A stretch of 64,000 nucleotides of DNA from Methanobacteriota archaeon (GCA_016841955.1 JAENYE010000005.1:106544-170543), one strand, 5' to 3'; shown: positions 1 to 11,399, counted from the stretch's first letter. The notes: generated by a model from the sequence alone, not told the origin. Program-made: numbers and translations.

Positions 1-850
1 TCGCCGCTAAAAGGTCGGGGGACTCGCCCGCGATCATCCGTGCCCAGAGGTCGCGGACCGAGACGACACCGAGCAGGTTGTCGAGGTGGTCGCGGTAGAC
101 CGGGAAATAGACGTGCGCGGAATCCACCATCTTTCGCCAGTTCTCTTCGATGGGGTCCTCGACGTCCACGGCCACGATGTCGGGTCGCGGGGTCATCAGC
201 ACGCTGACCCGCCTGTCGGCGAGGCGGAATACGCTCTCCACCATATCCTGTTCAGCCTCCAGAAAGACGCCCGCCCGGGTGGCCTGCCCGATGAGGATCC
301 TGACATCCTCCTCCGTAACCTCGGGTTCCGAAGGCTGCCGCACCCTGAGCACCATGAGGACCCCCTCGGTCGAGGCGCTCAGCAGCCGGACGAGGGGTGC
401 AGCGGCCCGGGAGAGGAGCCGTATCGGACGCGAAACCAGCGATGCGATACGGTCGGCATGGGTCATGGCCACCCGCTTCGGCACCAGTTCCCCGATCACC
501 AGCGTCAGGTAGGTGATGACGGCGACGACGGTTGCGACCGCGAGCGGGCCGCTGTACGGGGCAACCAGGGGGATAGAGGCGAATACTTCTGCGAGAGGTC
601 CCGCGAGCGTCGCCCCGCCGAAGGCTCCCGCCAGGATCCCGACGACGGTGATGCCGACCTGGACGGTGGAGAGGAACTGCGTCGGGTCCGCGGCAAGTTC
701 GAGGGCGGCCGCCGCTCCGGCGTCGCCGTCCGCTGCTCTCTTCTGCAGGCGCGTCGTCCTTGCAGAGACGAGCGCAAACTCCGTCATCGAGAAGAAGCCG
801 TTCGCGAGGATCAGCAGGACGATGATCGCGATGTTGGTGGCGAGTGGCAT
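1..850 (-). CDS. CNNM/DUF21-CBS (hemolysin C/CorC-like) membrane protein, C-terminus cut by window edge
   Basis: Reading the minus strand from the ATG at 850 gives about 283 residues that stay open to the window edge. The start MPLATNIAIIVLLILANGFF is a transmembrane helix followed by FSMTEFALV, typical of the DUF21 (CNNM) membrane domain; further hydrophobic segments lie near residues 60-80 and 95-120, ending in the family-type motif GELVPKR. From about residue 215 the sequence MTPRPDIVAVDVED opens a pair of CBS domains, which continues past the edge. Family members are implicated in divalent cation (Mg or Co) efflux or homeostasis. It is divergent from the peroxiredoxin gene to its right. 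The family call is firm; the substrate is unknown. Confidence 0.85.
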   Translation of the reverse strand, partial: MPLATNIAIIVLLILANGFFSMTEFALVSARTTRLQKRAADGDAGAAAALELAADPTQFLSTVQVGITVVGILAGAFGGATLAGPLAEVFASIPLVAPYSGPLAVATVVAVITYLTLVIGELVPKRVAMTHADRIASLVSRPIRLLSRAAAPLVRLLSASTEGVLMVLRVRQPSEPEVTEEDVRILIGQATRAGVFLEAEQDMVESVFRLADRRVSVLMTPRPDIVAVDVEDPIEENWRKMVDSAHVYFPVYRDHLDNLLGVVSVRDLWARMIAGESPDLLAA

Positions 851-1056
851 TGCAGTATTCTTACTACCAGGAGTCTTAAATCTGCGGGGCTTTCGGGGGA
901 GACGGATGAAACCCTTCGGGCAACGGCTCAACCGCGAGGAATGCAGAGGTTCGCCGGACTTCACGGCTGTTTCGGTCCGGCGACGGTTCCCTGCACAGAG
1001 AATGGCCCGGAAGGGGTCTGTGTGACGGATCCGGGCCGAGAAGGATCGTTCGTGAG

Positions 1057-1066
1057 AAATATTTAT
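1057..1066 (+). promoter_or_regulatory. TATA box for the peroxiredoxin gene
   Basis: AAATATTTAT stands out in G/C-rich DNA about 40 bases before the ATG at 1103, the usual distance for an archaeal TATA box with a short leader. Inferred from sequence only. Confidence 0.4.
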
Positions 1067-1102
1067 CATCGTCGGGACCGGAGTCTCACCCGGTGGTGTA
1101 CG

Positions 1103-1597
1103 ATGGTCGAGATCGGCGAACAGGCTCAGGATTTCTCGATACCGGATCAGAACGGGAATGAAATCCGGTTGTCGGGCTTCCCCGGGAAGCGGGTTGTCCT
1201 CTCGTTTCACCCGCTGGCCTGGACCAGCATCTGTGCCAGACAGATGAAGGCGCTCGAGGCGAATCGGGAGGCGTTCGACGCCCTTGGTGCCGTTGCCCTC
1301 GGCATCAGCGTGGATTCCGTCCCCTGCAAGCGGGCGTGGGCGGAGAGACTCGGCATCAAGAAAACCCGGCTCCTTGCGGACTTCTGGCCGCACGGCGGCG
1401 TAGCGCAGATTTACGGCGTCTTCGACAGCGTAAAGGGCTACTCCCGGCGGGCGAACATCGTCGTCGACGAGTTCCGACGCATCATATTCGTCGGGGAATA
1501 TCCGGCGACAACGGTGCCCGATATGCAGGATGTCCTTGACGTTCTCCAGGCACAGGAGAAGAGCAGGCGGGCAGAGGAGCAGGTGCCGGAGATATAA
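1103..1597 (+). CDS. Peroxiredoxin (AhpC/TSA-Redoxin family)
   Basis: A 164-residue thioredoxin-fold peroxidase. The peroxidatic motif PxxxTxxC is present as P37, T41 and C44 in PLAWTSIC, and a second cysteine sits at residue 75 in SVPCKRAW. The N-terminus (GEQAQDFSIPDQNG) is the standard peroxiredoxin opening, which fixes the ATG at 1103; an open frame extends far upstream but is only the complement of the neighbouring membrane-protein gene. Such enzymes reduce hydrogen peroxide or organic peroxides in the cytoplasm, as expected in a strict anaerobe. C75 may be the resolving cysteine or a bystander; the electron donor cannot be told from here. Confidence 0.88.
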   Translation: MVEIGEQAQDFSIPDQNGNEIRLSGFPGKRVVLSFHPLAWTSICARQMKALEANREAFDALGAVALGISVDSVPCKRAWAERLGIKKTRLLADFWPHGGVAQIYGVFDSVKGYSRRANIVVDEFRRIIFVGEYPATTVPDMQDVLDVLQAQEKSRRAEEQVPEI

Positions 1598-1598
1598 C

Positions 1599-1621
1599 CC
1601 GGGGTCGAGCCCGGCTTTTTT
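1599..1621 (+). terminator. Hairpin plus T-run after the peroxiredoxin gene
   Basis: Directly after the stop codon, CCGGG (1599-1603) can pair with CCCGG (1610-1614), followed by CTTTTTT. This looks like an intrinsic terminator or 3-prime-end signal; U-tracts alone can end transcription in archaea. Confidence 0.45.
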
Positions 1622-1742
1622 ACCCCGTAACCCGGAAGAAACTGCCGATAAGCGTGATCAGCAGGATTGCCGGAACGCTGTAGCGGATGAGCGCCATATA
1701 GACCTTCGCATGCCCGCCCGGGTCCGGCGTATCCCCGACCAA
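1620..1742 (-). CDS. Possible 40-residue one-helix membrane protein or transporter C-terminal remnant
   Basis: On the minus strand a TTG at 1742 opens a short frame whose second half reads ALIRYSVPAILLITLIGSFF, a clear transmembrane helix preceded by a basic-flanked stretch. The pattern resembles the last helix of large transporters, so this may be either a real small membrane protein or the leftover end of a decayed transporter gene. No good ribosome binding site was seen. Function unknown; weakly supported. Confidence 0.25.
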   Translation of the reverse strand: MVGDTPDPGGHAKVYMALIRYSVPAILLITLIGSFFRVTG

Positions 1743-1833
1743 TGCACTTTTGTACCGGGCGTCCTCATACGACTGCGGTTGGAAGCAGCATGAGCGCCAG
1801 TTCCCGGATCTGCCCCGGCGGGGGGAAGATGGA

Positions 1834-2625
1834 TTGAACGGCCGGTACCCGTTCCTCGTCTCGATCCGCCATGACGGCACCTCCGTTCCGCCCGAAGTCC
1901 ACGGTCTCGTCAACCTCTCGCGAAAGGAGATCGTCTTCAACAGTGACCCCCATACCCGCCTTCTCTACGGGTTCGACGATGCTGTGGAGGCGCTGGTCGA
2001 CTTCGACGTCTCGCGGATCTTCGTCGACACCAACCGGGCACCCTACGATTACCCGCCCCGGGCCCAGGACGGCGTGGTCAAGGTCATCACGCAGGACGGG
2101 ACCCCGGTGTTCCGGAAGGGCCGGGTGCCCGGCAGGGAGTTGATAGGGACCCTCCTGCAGAACTACTACCACCCGTTCCACAAACGGCTGGCCGGGGCCC
2201 TCGATACCCTGCCTGTCGAGATCGCCTTCGACTGTCACAGCATGCTGCCGCGTGCCCCGCCGGTCCGGATGGACGCCGGACGCCCGCGCCCGCTCTTCTG
2301 CCTGAGCAACCGGGGAGACCGGAACGGAAGGCCCAAAACAGCGGGCGGTCTCGTGACCTGCCCGCCGGAGTGGCTCCAGGCGCTCGCTCGGTCGTTCCAG
2401 GCGGAGTTCGACGGTGAGGGGCGGGTTGCGATGAATGATCCCTTCAGGGGCGGGTTCATCTCGGTAGCGCACTACCGGCGCAGAAGAATCCCCTGGGTCC
2501 AGGTCGAGATCAACCGCGGCTTCTACGAGACCCCAGATCGCGAGGCTGACGAGGCACGGCTCACCGAACTGCGGGAGAGGATCTTCTCCGCCTTCACCGG
2601 GTTCTGGGACGAGGTCTCACGGTGA
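1834..2625 (+). CDS. N-formylglutamate amidohydrolase family protein
   Basis: About 263 residues. Family landmarks seen in order are YPFLVSIRHDG near the N-terminus (usually SxPHxG), FVDTNRAPYD, AFDCHSM (metal and substrate region) and the C-terminal VEINRGFYETPD. The family cleaves N-formylglutamate or related N-acyl amino acids using zinc; the true substrate in archaea is not established. The TTG at 1834 was chosen because GGGGGGAAG lies about 8 bases before it and family proteins start just before YPFLV; an upstream TTG at 1750 is the alternative. The last codons overlap a GTG that could start the next frame. Confidence 0.72.
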   Translation: MNGRYPFLVSIRHDGTSVPPEVHGLVNLSRKEIVFNSDPHTRLLYGFDDAVEALVDFDVSRIFVDTNRAPYDYPPRAQDGVVKVITQDGTPVFRKGRVPGRELIGTLLQNYYHPFHKRLAGALDTLPVEIAFDCHSMLPRAPPVRMDAGRPRPLFCLSNRGDRNGRPKTAGGLVTCPPEWLQALARSFQAEFDGEGRVAMNDPFRGGFISVAHYRRRRIPWVQVEINRGFYETPDREADEARLTELRERIFSAFTGFWDEVSR

Positions 2626-2708
2626 GGGATCCCTACCGGATCGGGCCGTATTCCGCCGAATTTTTGTGCCGAAGATACTATGCCGGCAGAGCACCCACTT
2701 ATATAGTG

Positions 2709-3980
2709 ATGGATCGCCTGAACCTGATCCTGCAACGTTACTTTGGGCATACGGCGTTTAACCCTTACCAGCGGGAGATCATCCAGGACCTTCTGGACGG
2801 ACGCGACGTCCTCGCGGTACTTGCGACCGGAGGCGGTAAGTCGCTCTGCTACCAGGTCCCCGCGCTCATGGGCGAAGGCGTCACGCTGGTGATATCGCCC
2901 CTCATCGCCCTGATGAAGGACCAGGTCGACGACCTGCAGGCCCGCGGGGTCGGCGCAGAAGCCCTGAACTCCTCCGGGTCCTACGCAACGACACGGCGGA
3001 TCCTCTCGGAACTCGGAGAGGGCCTGATCCAGATCCTCTACGTCTCGCCGGAGAAAGCGGTCAGCGACGACTTCCTCACGCTCATCGCATCCATCCCCGT
3101 CACGCTGATCGCGATCGACGAGGCGCACTGCATATCGATGTGGGGACACCAGTTCCGCACGGAGTACAGGTCGCTCGCGGTCCTCAAGGAACGATTCGGG
3201 GAGGTGCCGATGGTCGCCCTGACGGCGACCGCGACGCCGGACGTCCGCGACGATATCGTCCGGCAGCTCGATCTCGCGGACCCTTCGGTCTATGTCGGGA
3301 GTTTCAACCGGGAGAATCTCAGGTACGCCGTCGTCCCGAAGGAAGAAGGTGCATACGAACGGCTTCGCGCCTACCTGCGGGGCCACAGGAAGGACGCCGG
3401 GATCGTCTATGTCGCGACCCGGGAGGGGGCCGAGACGCTTGCGGCACGGCTCCGGGCCGGCGGAGTTTCGGCGCTCCCCTACCATGCCGGGATGACGGCG
3501 GCCGCACGGGGGGAGACGCAGGACCGGTTTATCAGCGGGAAGGTCCCGGTCGTCTGCGCGACGAGCGCGTTTGGTATGGGCATCGACAAGCCGGACGTCA
3601 GGTTCGTCGTCCACTACGATATGCCAAAGACCCTCGAGGCCTACTACCAGGAGAGCGGCCGGGCGGGGAGGGACGGCGGCGAGAGCGACTGCATCCTCTT
3701 CTATAACGACGACGACGCACGACGCCTCCGGTCCTTCATCGACCGCGATCTGGCGTCCGAGTTCCAGCGCGAGGTTGCACGCTCGAAACTGCAGAATATG
3801 ATGGATTACTGCACCACGACGGGGTGCCGGAGAAAGGTGCTCCTCGAGTATTTCGGGGAGCGATACGAAGCTCCCTGCGGGGGCTGCGACGCCTGTGCGC
3901 CGGCCGGAACCCCGACCGGGGATGCCCGCCCCAGGTCCGGGCGCCGGAAGCGCGGTGCCGTCCGCTCTGCGTCCGGCTGA
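2709..3980 (+). CDS. recQ: RecQ-family ATP-dependent DNA helicase, short form
   Basis: A superfamily 2 DNA helicase of 423 residues. Motif I is LATGGGKSLCYQ, motif II DEAHCISMWGHQFR (RecQ normally has DEAHCVSQWGHDFR), motif III ALTATAT, and motif VI YYQESGRAGRDG. The C-terminus carries the RecQ zinc-binding cysteines (MMDYCTTTGCRR and PCGGCDAC), then stops after a basic tail. The winged-helix part of RQC and the HRDC domain of full-length RecQ (about 600 residues) are missing. The ATG at 2709 is used because MDRLNLILQRYFG is the usual RecQ beginning; a GTG at 2622 overlapping the previous stop would add 29 unrelated residues. Acts in recombination and fork repair. Confidence 0.9.
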   Translation: MDRLNLILQRYFGHTAFNPYQREIIQDLLDGRDVLAVLATGGGKSLCYQVPALMGEGVTLVISPLIALMKDQVDDLQARGVGAEALNSSGSYATTRRILSELGEGLIQILYVSPEKAVSDDFLTLIASIPVTLIAIDEAHCISMWGHQFRTEYRSLAVLKERFGEVPMVALTATATPDVRDDIVRQLDLADPSVYVGSFNRENLRYAVVPKEEGAYERLRAYLRGHRKDAGIVYVATREGAETLAARLRAGGVSALPYHAGMTAAARGETQDRFISGKVPVVCATSAFGMGIDKPDVRFVVHYDMPKTLEAYYQESGRAGRDGGESDCILFYNDDDARRLRSFIDRDLASEFQREVARSKLQNMMDYCTTTGCRRKVLLEYFGERYEAPCGGCDACAPAGTPTGDARPRSGRRKRGAVRSASG

Positions 3981-4064
3981 GCCGCCGGATGACGATGCCC
4001 CGCCTCCCGTTCTCCGGGGAAACATCTATTACACTGACAGCAGAATGCTGTTCGGGAGTTTGTC

Positions 4065-4292
4065 ATGGCAAAGAAGTTATACCGCTCGACAACCGACCGG
4101 TGGGTTGCCGGAATATGCGGCGGCATCGGGGAGTACCTCGAGATCGACCCGAACGTCATCCGGGCTATCTGGGTCATCATTACCGTGCTCACGGGGTTCC
4201 TACCCGGGATTATCGTCTATATCCTGCTCTGGATCATCCTGCCGGAGCAGGGGCAGGCACGCCCGGTTGCGGCGCCTCCTGCCGAGGCGTAA
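4065..4292 (+). CDS. PspC-domain small membrane protein
   Basis: 75 residues beginning KKLYRSTTDRWVAGICGGIG, the classic PspC opening, then EYLEIDPNVIRAIWVI and a strong transmembrane helix (FLPGIIVYILLWIILPE). PspC domains are found in bacterial phage-shock regulators and as stand-alone membrane proteins in archaea; their role in archaea is not known. A short proline/alanine tail follows the helix. It is a single gene with an RBS-like GGGAG about 9 bases upstream of the ATG. Confidence 0.85.
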   Translation: MAKKLYRSTTDRWVAGICGGIGEYLEIDPNVIRAIWVIITVLTGFLPGIIVYILLWIILPEQGQARPVAAPPAEA

Positions 4293-4826
4293 GGGAGCGA
4301 CGGGCCGAAGGATGCGACGTTCCAACGGAACGGGGCAAGAGCACCGAAGGTGCGGGGCCGGAGCTCGAGCACCGGAGGTGCGAGGGGGGTGGCCGGGGGG
4401 CTGCGGGAGCTGACCACCCTATTTGTCCGGAATAAAGCTCTCCGGACTGCACATAGACCCGGTTTGTGCGACCCACTGATAACAGCAGAGCCCGTCTGGC
4501 AATTTCTGTGTTCCAGAACTCTGTGGTGGGGTCGGGATATCCGAAGGCGTGAGTCAGAATTGACTGAAGGGCAGGAGCGTGAAAAACTGTAGGCTTCAGA
4601 CGTGACAATAGAACAGTTAAGACAATGCAAAAGCCCGGTACACTGGACCGTGGTGGCTATCGCGTCTGGGGAGGGGTTTCAGGGGAGGGGGGAGACCCCC
4701 TCCCCTGTCCCCACCCCCCGTGGCGATATCCAGTGGAAATCCGTGCATACTGGGCAACCAAGAAATCTTGAACGCTTCCCGGTACGAGCGGGGCATATAT
4801 ATCGCCCTCTCCCTCTCCGCGGACCC
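4293..4826. repeat. Intergenic stretch with a palindromic repeat element (family member A)
   Basis: No convincing gene. Around 4350-4390 there are short hairpins of the type GAGCACCG-GAGGTGCGAG. From 4641 to about 4737 lies a self-complementary element: it opens with CACTGGACCGTGG and TATCGCGTCTGGGG, has a core of G-runs facing C-runs (GGGGAGGGG ... CCCCTCCCC), and closes with CCCCGTGGCGATATCCAGTG, the near-complement of its start, followed by GAAATCCGTGCAT. Closely related pieces occur near 12.3, 36.5, 49.3 and 54.2 kb. Confidence 0.6.
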
Positions 4827-6755
4827 TTACCGCGGCCCTCCTTCCTGCAGCTTCTTTATCATATCCCGGAGCGCGATCGCCCGCTCGAACTCCAGGCGTT
4901 CCGCCGCCTCCCGCATATCGGCCTCGAGCTCGATGATCAGGTTCGGGATCTCCGACTTCGGGACGTGTTTGATATCGGTTATCTCGACCTCTTTTTCCCG
5001 GATCGGCTTCTTGATCGTCTGCGGCGTGATGCCGTGCCGGGCGTTGTAGTCGAGCTGCATCGTGCGCCGCCGCTCGGTCTCGGTCAGTGCCTTCCGGATC
5101 GAGTCGGTCATGGTGTCGGCGTAGAGCACGACCTTCGCGTTGACGTTCCGGGCGGCCCGCCCGATGGTCTGGACCAGGCTCCGGGCGTCGCGGAGGAACC
5201 CCTCTTTGTCGGCATCGAGGATCCCGACGAGCCCGACCTCCGGGATATCGAGCCCCTCCCGCAGGAGGTTGATCCCGACCAGGACGTCGTACTTGCCGAG
5301 GCGAAGCTGCCGGATGATCTCGGTCCGCTCGATTGTGTTGATCTCGGAGTGGAGGTAGCGGGTCTTGATCCCCTGGTCGGCCAGGTACTCCGAGAGCTCC
5401 TCGGCGAGCCTCTTCGTGAGCGTCGTCAGCAGCACCCGGTCGCCGCGGTCGATCGTGGCACGGATCTCGGCGATCACGTCCGGGATCTGCCCCTCGATCG
5501 GCCGGACCTCGACAGCCGGGTCCACGAGCCCCGTCGGCCGGATGATCTGCTCCGCGACGCTTGAGCGCTTCAGTTCGTAGTCGCCGGGGGTCGCCGAGAC
5601 GAAGATGACGTTTCTCATGTAGCGCGAGAACTCGTCGAACTTCAGCGGTCGGTTGTCGAACGCCGACGGCAGCCTGAATCCGTAATCGACGAGGGACTTC
5701 TTCCGCGAGAAGTCGCCGCGGTACATGCCGCGGACCTGGGGCAGGGTCTGATGGCTCTCGTCGATCACCATCAGGAAGTCCTCCGGGAAGTAGTCCAGCA
5801 GGCAGTAGGGCTGCTCCCCGGCCTTCCTTCCGTCGAAGTGGCGGGAATAGTTCTCGATCCCCTTGCAGGTCCCGGTCTCCCGGATCATCTCAAGGTCGTA
5901 GAGGGTCCGCTGGCGCAGGCGGTGCGCTTCGAGCATGCCGAGGTTCGGGAGCCACTCTTCGAGTTCCTGCTCGATGGAGGCTATCGCCCGCTCCTTCTCC
6001 TCCTCCGGGGCGACGAAGTGCCGGGCCGGGTAGACGAAGAAGTAGTCCATCGCTTCAAGCCGCTGGCCCGAGACCCGGTCGATCTCGCTGATCCGGTCCA
6101 CCTCGTCCCCGAAGAGCTCGATACGGATGATGTTGTTGAAGTAGCCGGGCACGATGTCGATGGTGTCGCCGCGCGCCCGGAACCGGCCCGGCGCGAGCTC
6201 GATGTCGTTTCTCTCGAACTGGATATCGACGAGTTTCCGAATAATATCGTCCCGCCGCATCCGGTCCCGGACCTTCACCTCGAACCCCATCCCCCGGAAG
6301 TTCGCGGGGTTCCCGAGGCCGTAGATGCAGGAGACCGAGGCGACCACGATGGTGTCGGTGCGCGAGAGGACCGATGCGGTGGCCGCGAGGCGCATCTGCT
6401 CGATCTTGGGGTTGATCCGGGCGTCCTTCTCGATGTAGAGGTCGCGCTTCGGGATGTAGGATTCGGGCTGGTAGTAATCGTAGTAGGAGACGAAGTACTC
6501 CACCCGGTTCTCGGGGAAGAACGACTTGAACTCGTTGTAGAGCTGGGCCGCAAGCGTCTTGTTGTGGGCGATGACGAGCATGGGTTTCCGGGCTTCCTCG
6601 ACGACGTTTGCTATCGTAAACGTCTTGCCCGAACCCGTGACCCCGAGGAGGGTCTGGAACCGTTCGTCGCGGGAGAGCCCCCGGGCGAGTTCCCGGATCG
6701 CGTCGGGCTGCGAGCCCCGGGGCGCAAAGTCTGCCGTAAGGTGAAATGCCGTCAT
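4827..6755 (-). CDS. uvrB: UvrABC excision nuclease subunit B
   Basis: 642 residues, close to the usual UvrB length. The Walker A motif is GVTGSGKT near residue 40, the beta-hairpin region YYDYYQPESYIPKRDLYIEK follows, helicase motifs DESHQTLPQ and TKRLAEEL are present, and the last 40 residues (EADMREAAERLEFERAIALR) form the UVR motif that binds UvrC. UvrB verifies damage and loads UvrC in nucleotide excision repair. The ATG at 6755 overlaps the uvrC stop by 4 bases, so the two are co-translated. Full open reading extends upstream inside uvrC but MTAFHLTADFAPRGSQP is the typical UvrB start. Confidence 0.97.
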   Translation of the reverse strand: MTAFHLTADFAPRGSQPDAIRELARGLSRDERFQTLLGVTGSGKTFTIANVVEEARKPMLVIAHNKTLAAQLYNEFKSFFPENRVEYFVSYYDYYQPESYIPKRDLYIEKDARINPKIEQMRLAATASVLSRTDTIVVASVSCIYGLGNPANFRGMGFEVKVRDRMRRDDIIRKLVDIQFERNDIELAPGRFRARGDTIDIVPGYFNNIIRIELFGDEVDRISEIDRVSGQRLEAMDYFFVYPARHFVAPEEEKERAIASIEQELEEWLPNLGMLEAHRLRQRTLYDLEMIRETGTCKGIENYSRHFDGRKAGEQPYCLLDYFPEDFLMVIDESHQTLPQVRGMYRGDFSRKKSLVDYGFRLPSAFDNRPLKFDEFSRYMRNVIFVSATPGDYELKRSSVAEQIIRPTGLVDPAVEVRPIEGQIPDVIAEIRATIDRGDRVLLTTLTKRLAEELSEYLADQGIKTRYLHSEINTIERTEIIRQLRLGKYDVLVGINLLREGLDIPEVGLVGILDADKEGFLRDARSLVQTIGRAARNVNAKVVLYADTMTDSIRKALTETERRRTMQLDYNARHGITPQTIKKPIREKEVEITDIKHVPKSEIPNLIIELEADMREAAERLEFERAIALRDMIKKLQEGGPR

Positions 6756-8302
6756 GGTGCCACTGTCTTCTTTCGGAGGTTTCTGTGGTAGGCGATCGCG
6801 AACCGGTGCGCCTCGTCGCGGATCTCCTGGATGAAGAGCGACGCCTTCTCGTGCCGGTCGAGCGGCAGGGGATGGGAGAAGCCCGGCACGAAGACCTCCT
6901 CCTCCCGCTTGGCGATGGCGGCAATCGGGACCTTGATGCCGAGTTCTTTGAGCACCGCACCGGCCGCCGCAAGCTGCCCTTTCCCACCGTCGACGAGGAT
7001 CAGGTCGGGGAGTTCGCCGCACTCCTTCTGCAGCCGCGAGTAGCGGCGGCGGACCACCTCTGCGATGGCGGCGAAGTCGTCGACCCCCTCGACCGTCCGT
7101 ATCCGGAACCGCCGGTAGTTCCGTTTGTCGGGCTTCCCCCACAGGAACCGGACCATCGATCCCACCATCGCCGTCCCGGAGAGGTGGGAGATGTCGAAGC
7201 ACTCGATCGCGACCGGAAGGTCCGGGAGGTGCAGGCGGCGTTTCAGTTCGTCCAGCTTGATCCGGTCGCCGAAGAACGCGATCTCGACGTTCTTCCGGAC
7301 AAGGTCGAGCAGGTTCTTCTTCTCGCCCCGCTGCGGCACGACCACCCGGACCCTGCCGCCCCGGAGATGGGAGAGGTAGCCGGCGACTGCATCGTCCACG
7401 GGTGCCGGGAGGATCACTTCTTCCGGGGGTTCGTGGTCCGCGTAGTAGCGGACAAGGAACTCCTCGAGGAACCCCTCTGTCTCGTCGAAGGTGTACTCGT
7501 GCTTCCCCGCAAGCGTTCCCCGGTAAACGTTGAAGAGCATCAAAAAGACGGTCCCTTCACTCGCGATATAGTTGACGATATCCTCGTTGTAGGTCTTCCG
7601 GCGATCCACGTGCTGCCGCTCGCGCAGCCCTTCGAGGGCCGTGACCTGGTTCCGGAGTTCCATCGCCCGCTCGTACTCCTGCCGCTCTGCAGAGGCCGTC
7701 ATCTCCTCCCGGAGCGTCCGGATGAGCCCGGCGATATCCCCTTTCAGGACCGCCTCGGCCCTCCTGATCCGCTCCCGGTAGTCTTCCTCGCCGATCCTGC
7801 CGGTGCAGGGGGCGCTGCACGAGCCGATATGAGCCCGGAGACACGCCCGCCGGGGAAGACGCCTGCAGGACCGGAGGCCGAAGAGCGCTTTCAAGAGGCG
7901 GAGGAGGTCGTCGCGCTCCCGTGCGGAGACGAACGGCCCGTAGTAGCGGCCGTTCCCGTCGGGTCCCCGGGCGACGTGGACCCGGGGGTAGGGCTCGTCG
8001 GTGACGTGGATGTAGGCGTAACTCTTCGAGTCCTTGAGGTCGATGTTGTACTTCGGCTGGTGCTTCTTGATCAGGGTGTTCTCGAGGATGAACGCCTCGA
8101 CCTCGGTGTCGGTGACGATGAAGTCGAGCCCGGCGATCGCGGCGACGAGGTTTTTAGTCTTCGTGTCGAGGTCGTGCCGGGAGAAGTAACTCGATACGCG
8201 CCTTCTCAGGTTCTTCGCCTTCCCGACATAGATGATCGTGCCCTCGTCGTCGGAGAAGAGGTAGCACCCGGGTTCGGTCGGCAGGGTTGAGGGGTCGATC
8301 AT
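6752..8302 (-). CDS. uvrC: UvrABC excision nuclease subunit C
   Basis: 516 residues. The N-terminal GIY-YIG nuclease domain reads LPTEPGCYLFSDDEGTIIYV then VGKAKNLRRRVSSYF; a CxxC/CxC cluster (RSCRRLPRRACLRAHIGSCSAPC) and a UVR-type helix (ASAERQEYERAMELRNQ) follow; the RNase H-like 3-prime to 5-prime half includes IECFDISHLSG and LILVDGGKGQL. It ends at EAHRFAIAYHRNLRKKTVAP, so the C-terminal tandem helix-hairpin-helix domain of bacterial UvrC (about 600 residues) is missing. UvrC makes both incisions in nucleotide excision repair. It sits between uvrA and uvrB, 4-base overlap with uvrB. Confidence 0.96.
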   Translation of the reverse strand: MIDPSTLPTEPGCYLFSDDEGTIIYVGKAKNLRRRVSSYFSRHDLDTKTKNLVAAIAGLDFIVTDTEVEAFILENTLIKKHQPKYNIDLKDSKSYAYIHVTDEPYPRVHVARGPDGNGRYYGPFVSARERDDLLRLLKALFGLRSCRRLPRRACLRAHIGSCSAPCTGRIGEEDYRERIRRAEAVLKGDIAGLIRTLREEMTASAERQEYERAMELRNQVTALEGLRERQHVDRRKTYNEDIVNYIASEGTVFLMLFNVYRGTLAGKHEYTFDETEGFLEEFLVRYYADHEPPEEVILPAPVDDAVAGYLSHLRGGRVRVVVPQRGEKKNLLDLVRKNVEIAFFGDRIKLDELKRRLHLPDLPVAIECFDISHLSGTAMVGSMVRFLWGKPDKRNYRRFRIRTVEGVDDFAAIAEVVRRRYSRLQKECGELPDLILVDGGKGQLAAAGAVLKELGIKVPIAAIAKREEEVFVPGFSHPLPLDRHEKASLFIQEIRDEAHRFAIAYHRNLRKKTVAP

Positions 8303-8520
8303 GGCTCTAGCGTATTGAATCCTCTTATTCTGAAGGCTTTAGCATGTGAGGCGGATCGCCTATATCCCCACAAACTTCGCGCCCTCGCATAAGGCACTGG
8401 TGTGCCTGTGGTGACACAGTCGCACGCGAAGACGCGAAGTTCGCGAAGAGAGAGTGCAGGAGACGGGAAAGTTTCGCGTCTTCGCGCCTTCGCGTGAAGC
8501 AACCAGGGGGTGTGGGAAGA
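8303..8520. repeat. uvrA-uvrC spacer with TTCGCG-type inverted repeat
   Basis: Between the uvrA stop and the uvrC start. From about 8433 to 8502 the strand reads CACGCGAAGACGCGAAG, TTCGCGAAGAG, then after a spacer TTTCGCGTCTTCGCGCC and TTCGCGTGAAG. The two arms are reverse complements, so the block can form a long hairpin. The same words recur at about 62.06-62.16 kb next to fdhB. It might affect expression between uvrA and the uvrCB pair, but that is inference. Confidence 0.6.
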
Positions 8521-11334
<2,814 letters not shown>

Positions 11335-11386
11335 TGGTGCGTGCGGATATGTTGGTCTTCTTACCTCATAGCCGTTTGCCGATATC

Positions 11387-11399
11387 AAAACTTAAATAG
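11387..11399. promoter_or_regulatory. AT-rich promoter element between divergent uvrA and DUF5591 gene
   Basis: AAAACTTAAATAG is the only AT-rich stretch in this spacer. Read on the minus strand (CTATTTAAG) it lies about 55-65 bases before the uvrA ATG and could be its TATA box. On the plus strand it is far from the next start. Role inferred. Confidence 0.35.

Noticed and set aside
86..1102. Long plus-strand open frame running into the peroxiredoxin gene
   Set aside because: It is the complement of the CNNM/CBS gene; its residues are charged and repetitive, and the peroxiredoxin has a clear own start and promoter.
4602..8290. Long plus-strand frames opposite uvrB and uvrC
   Set aside because: Mirror-image frames typical of G/C-rich coding DNA; rich in Arg, Asp, Pro and Val with no recognisable domain.
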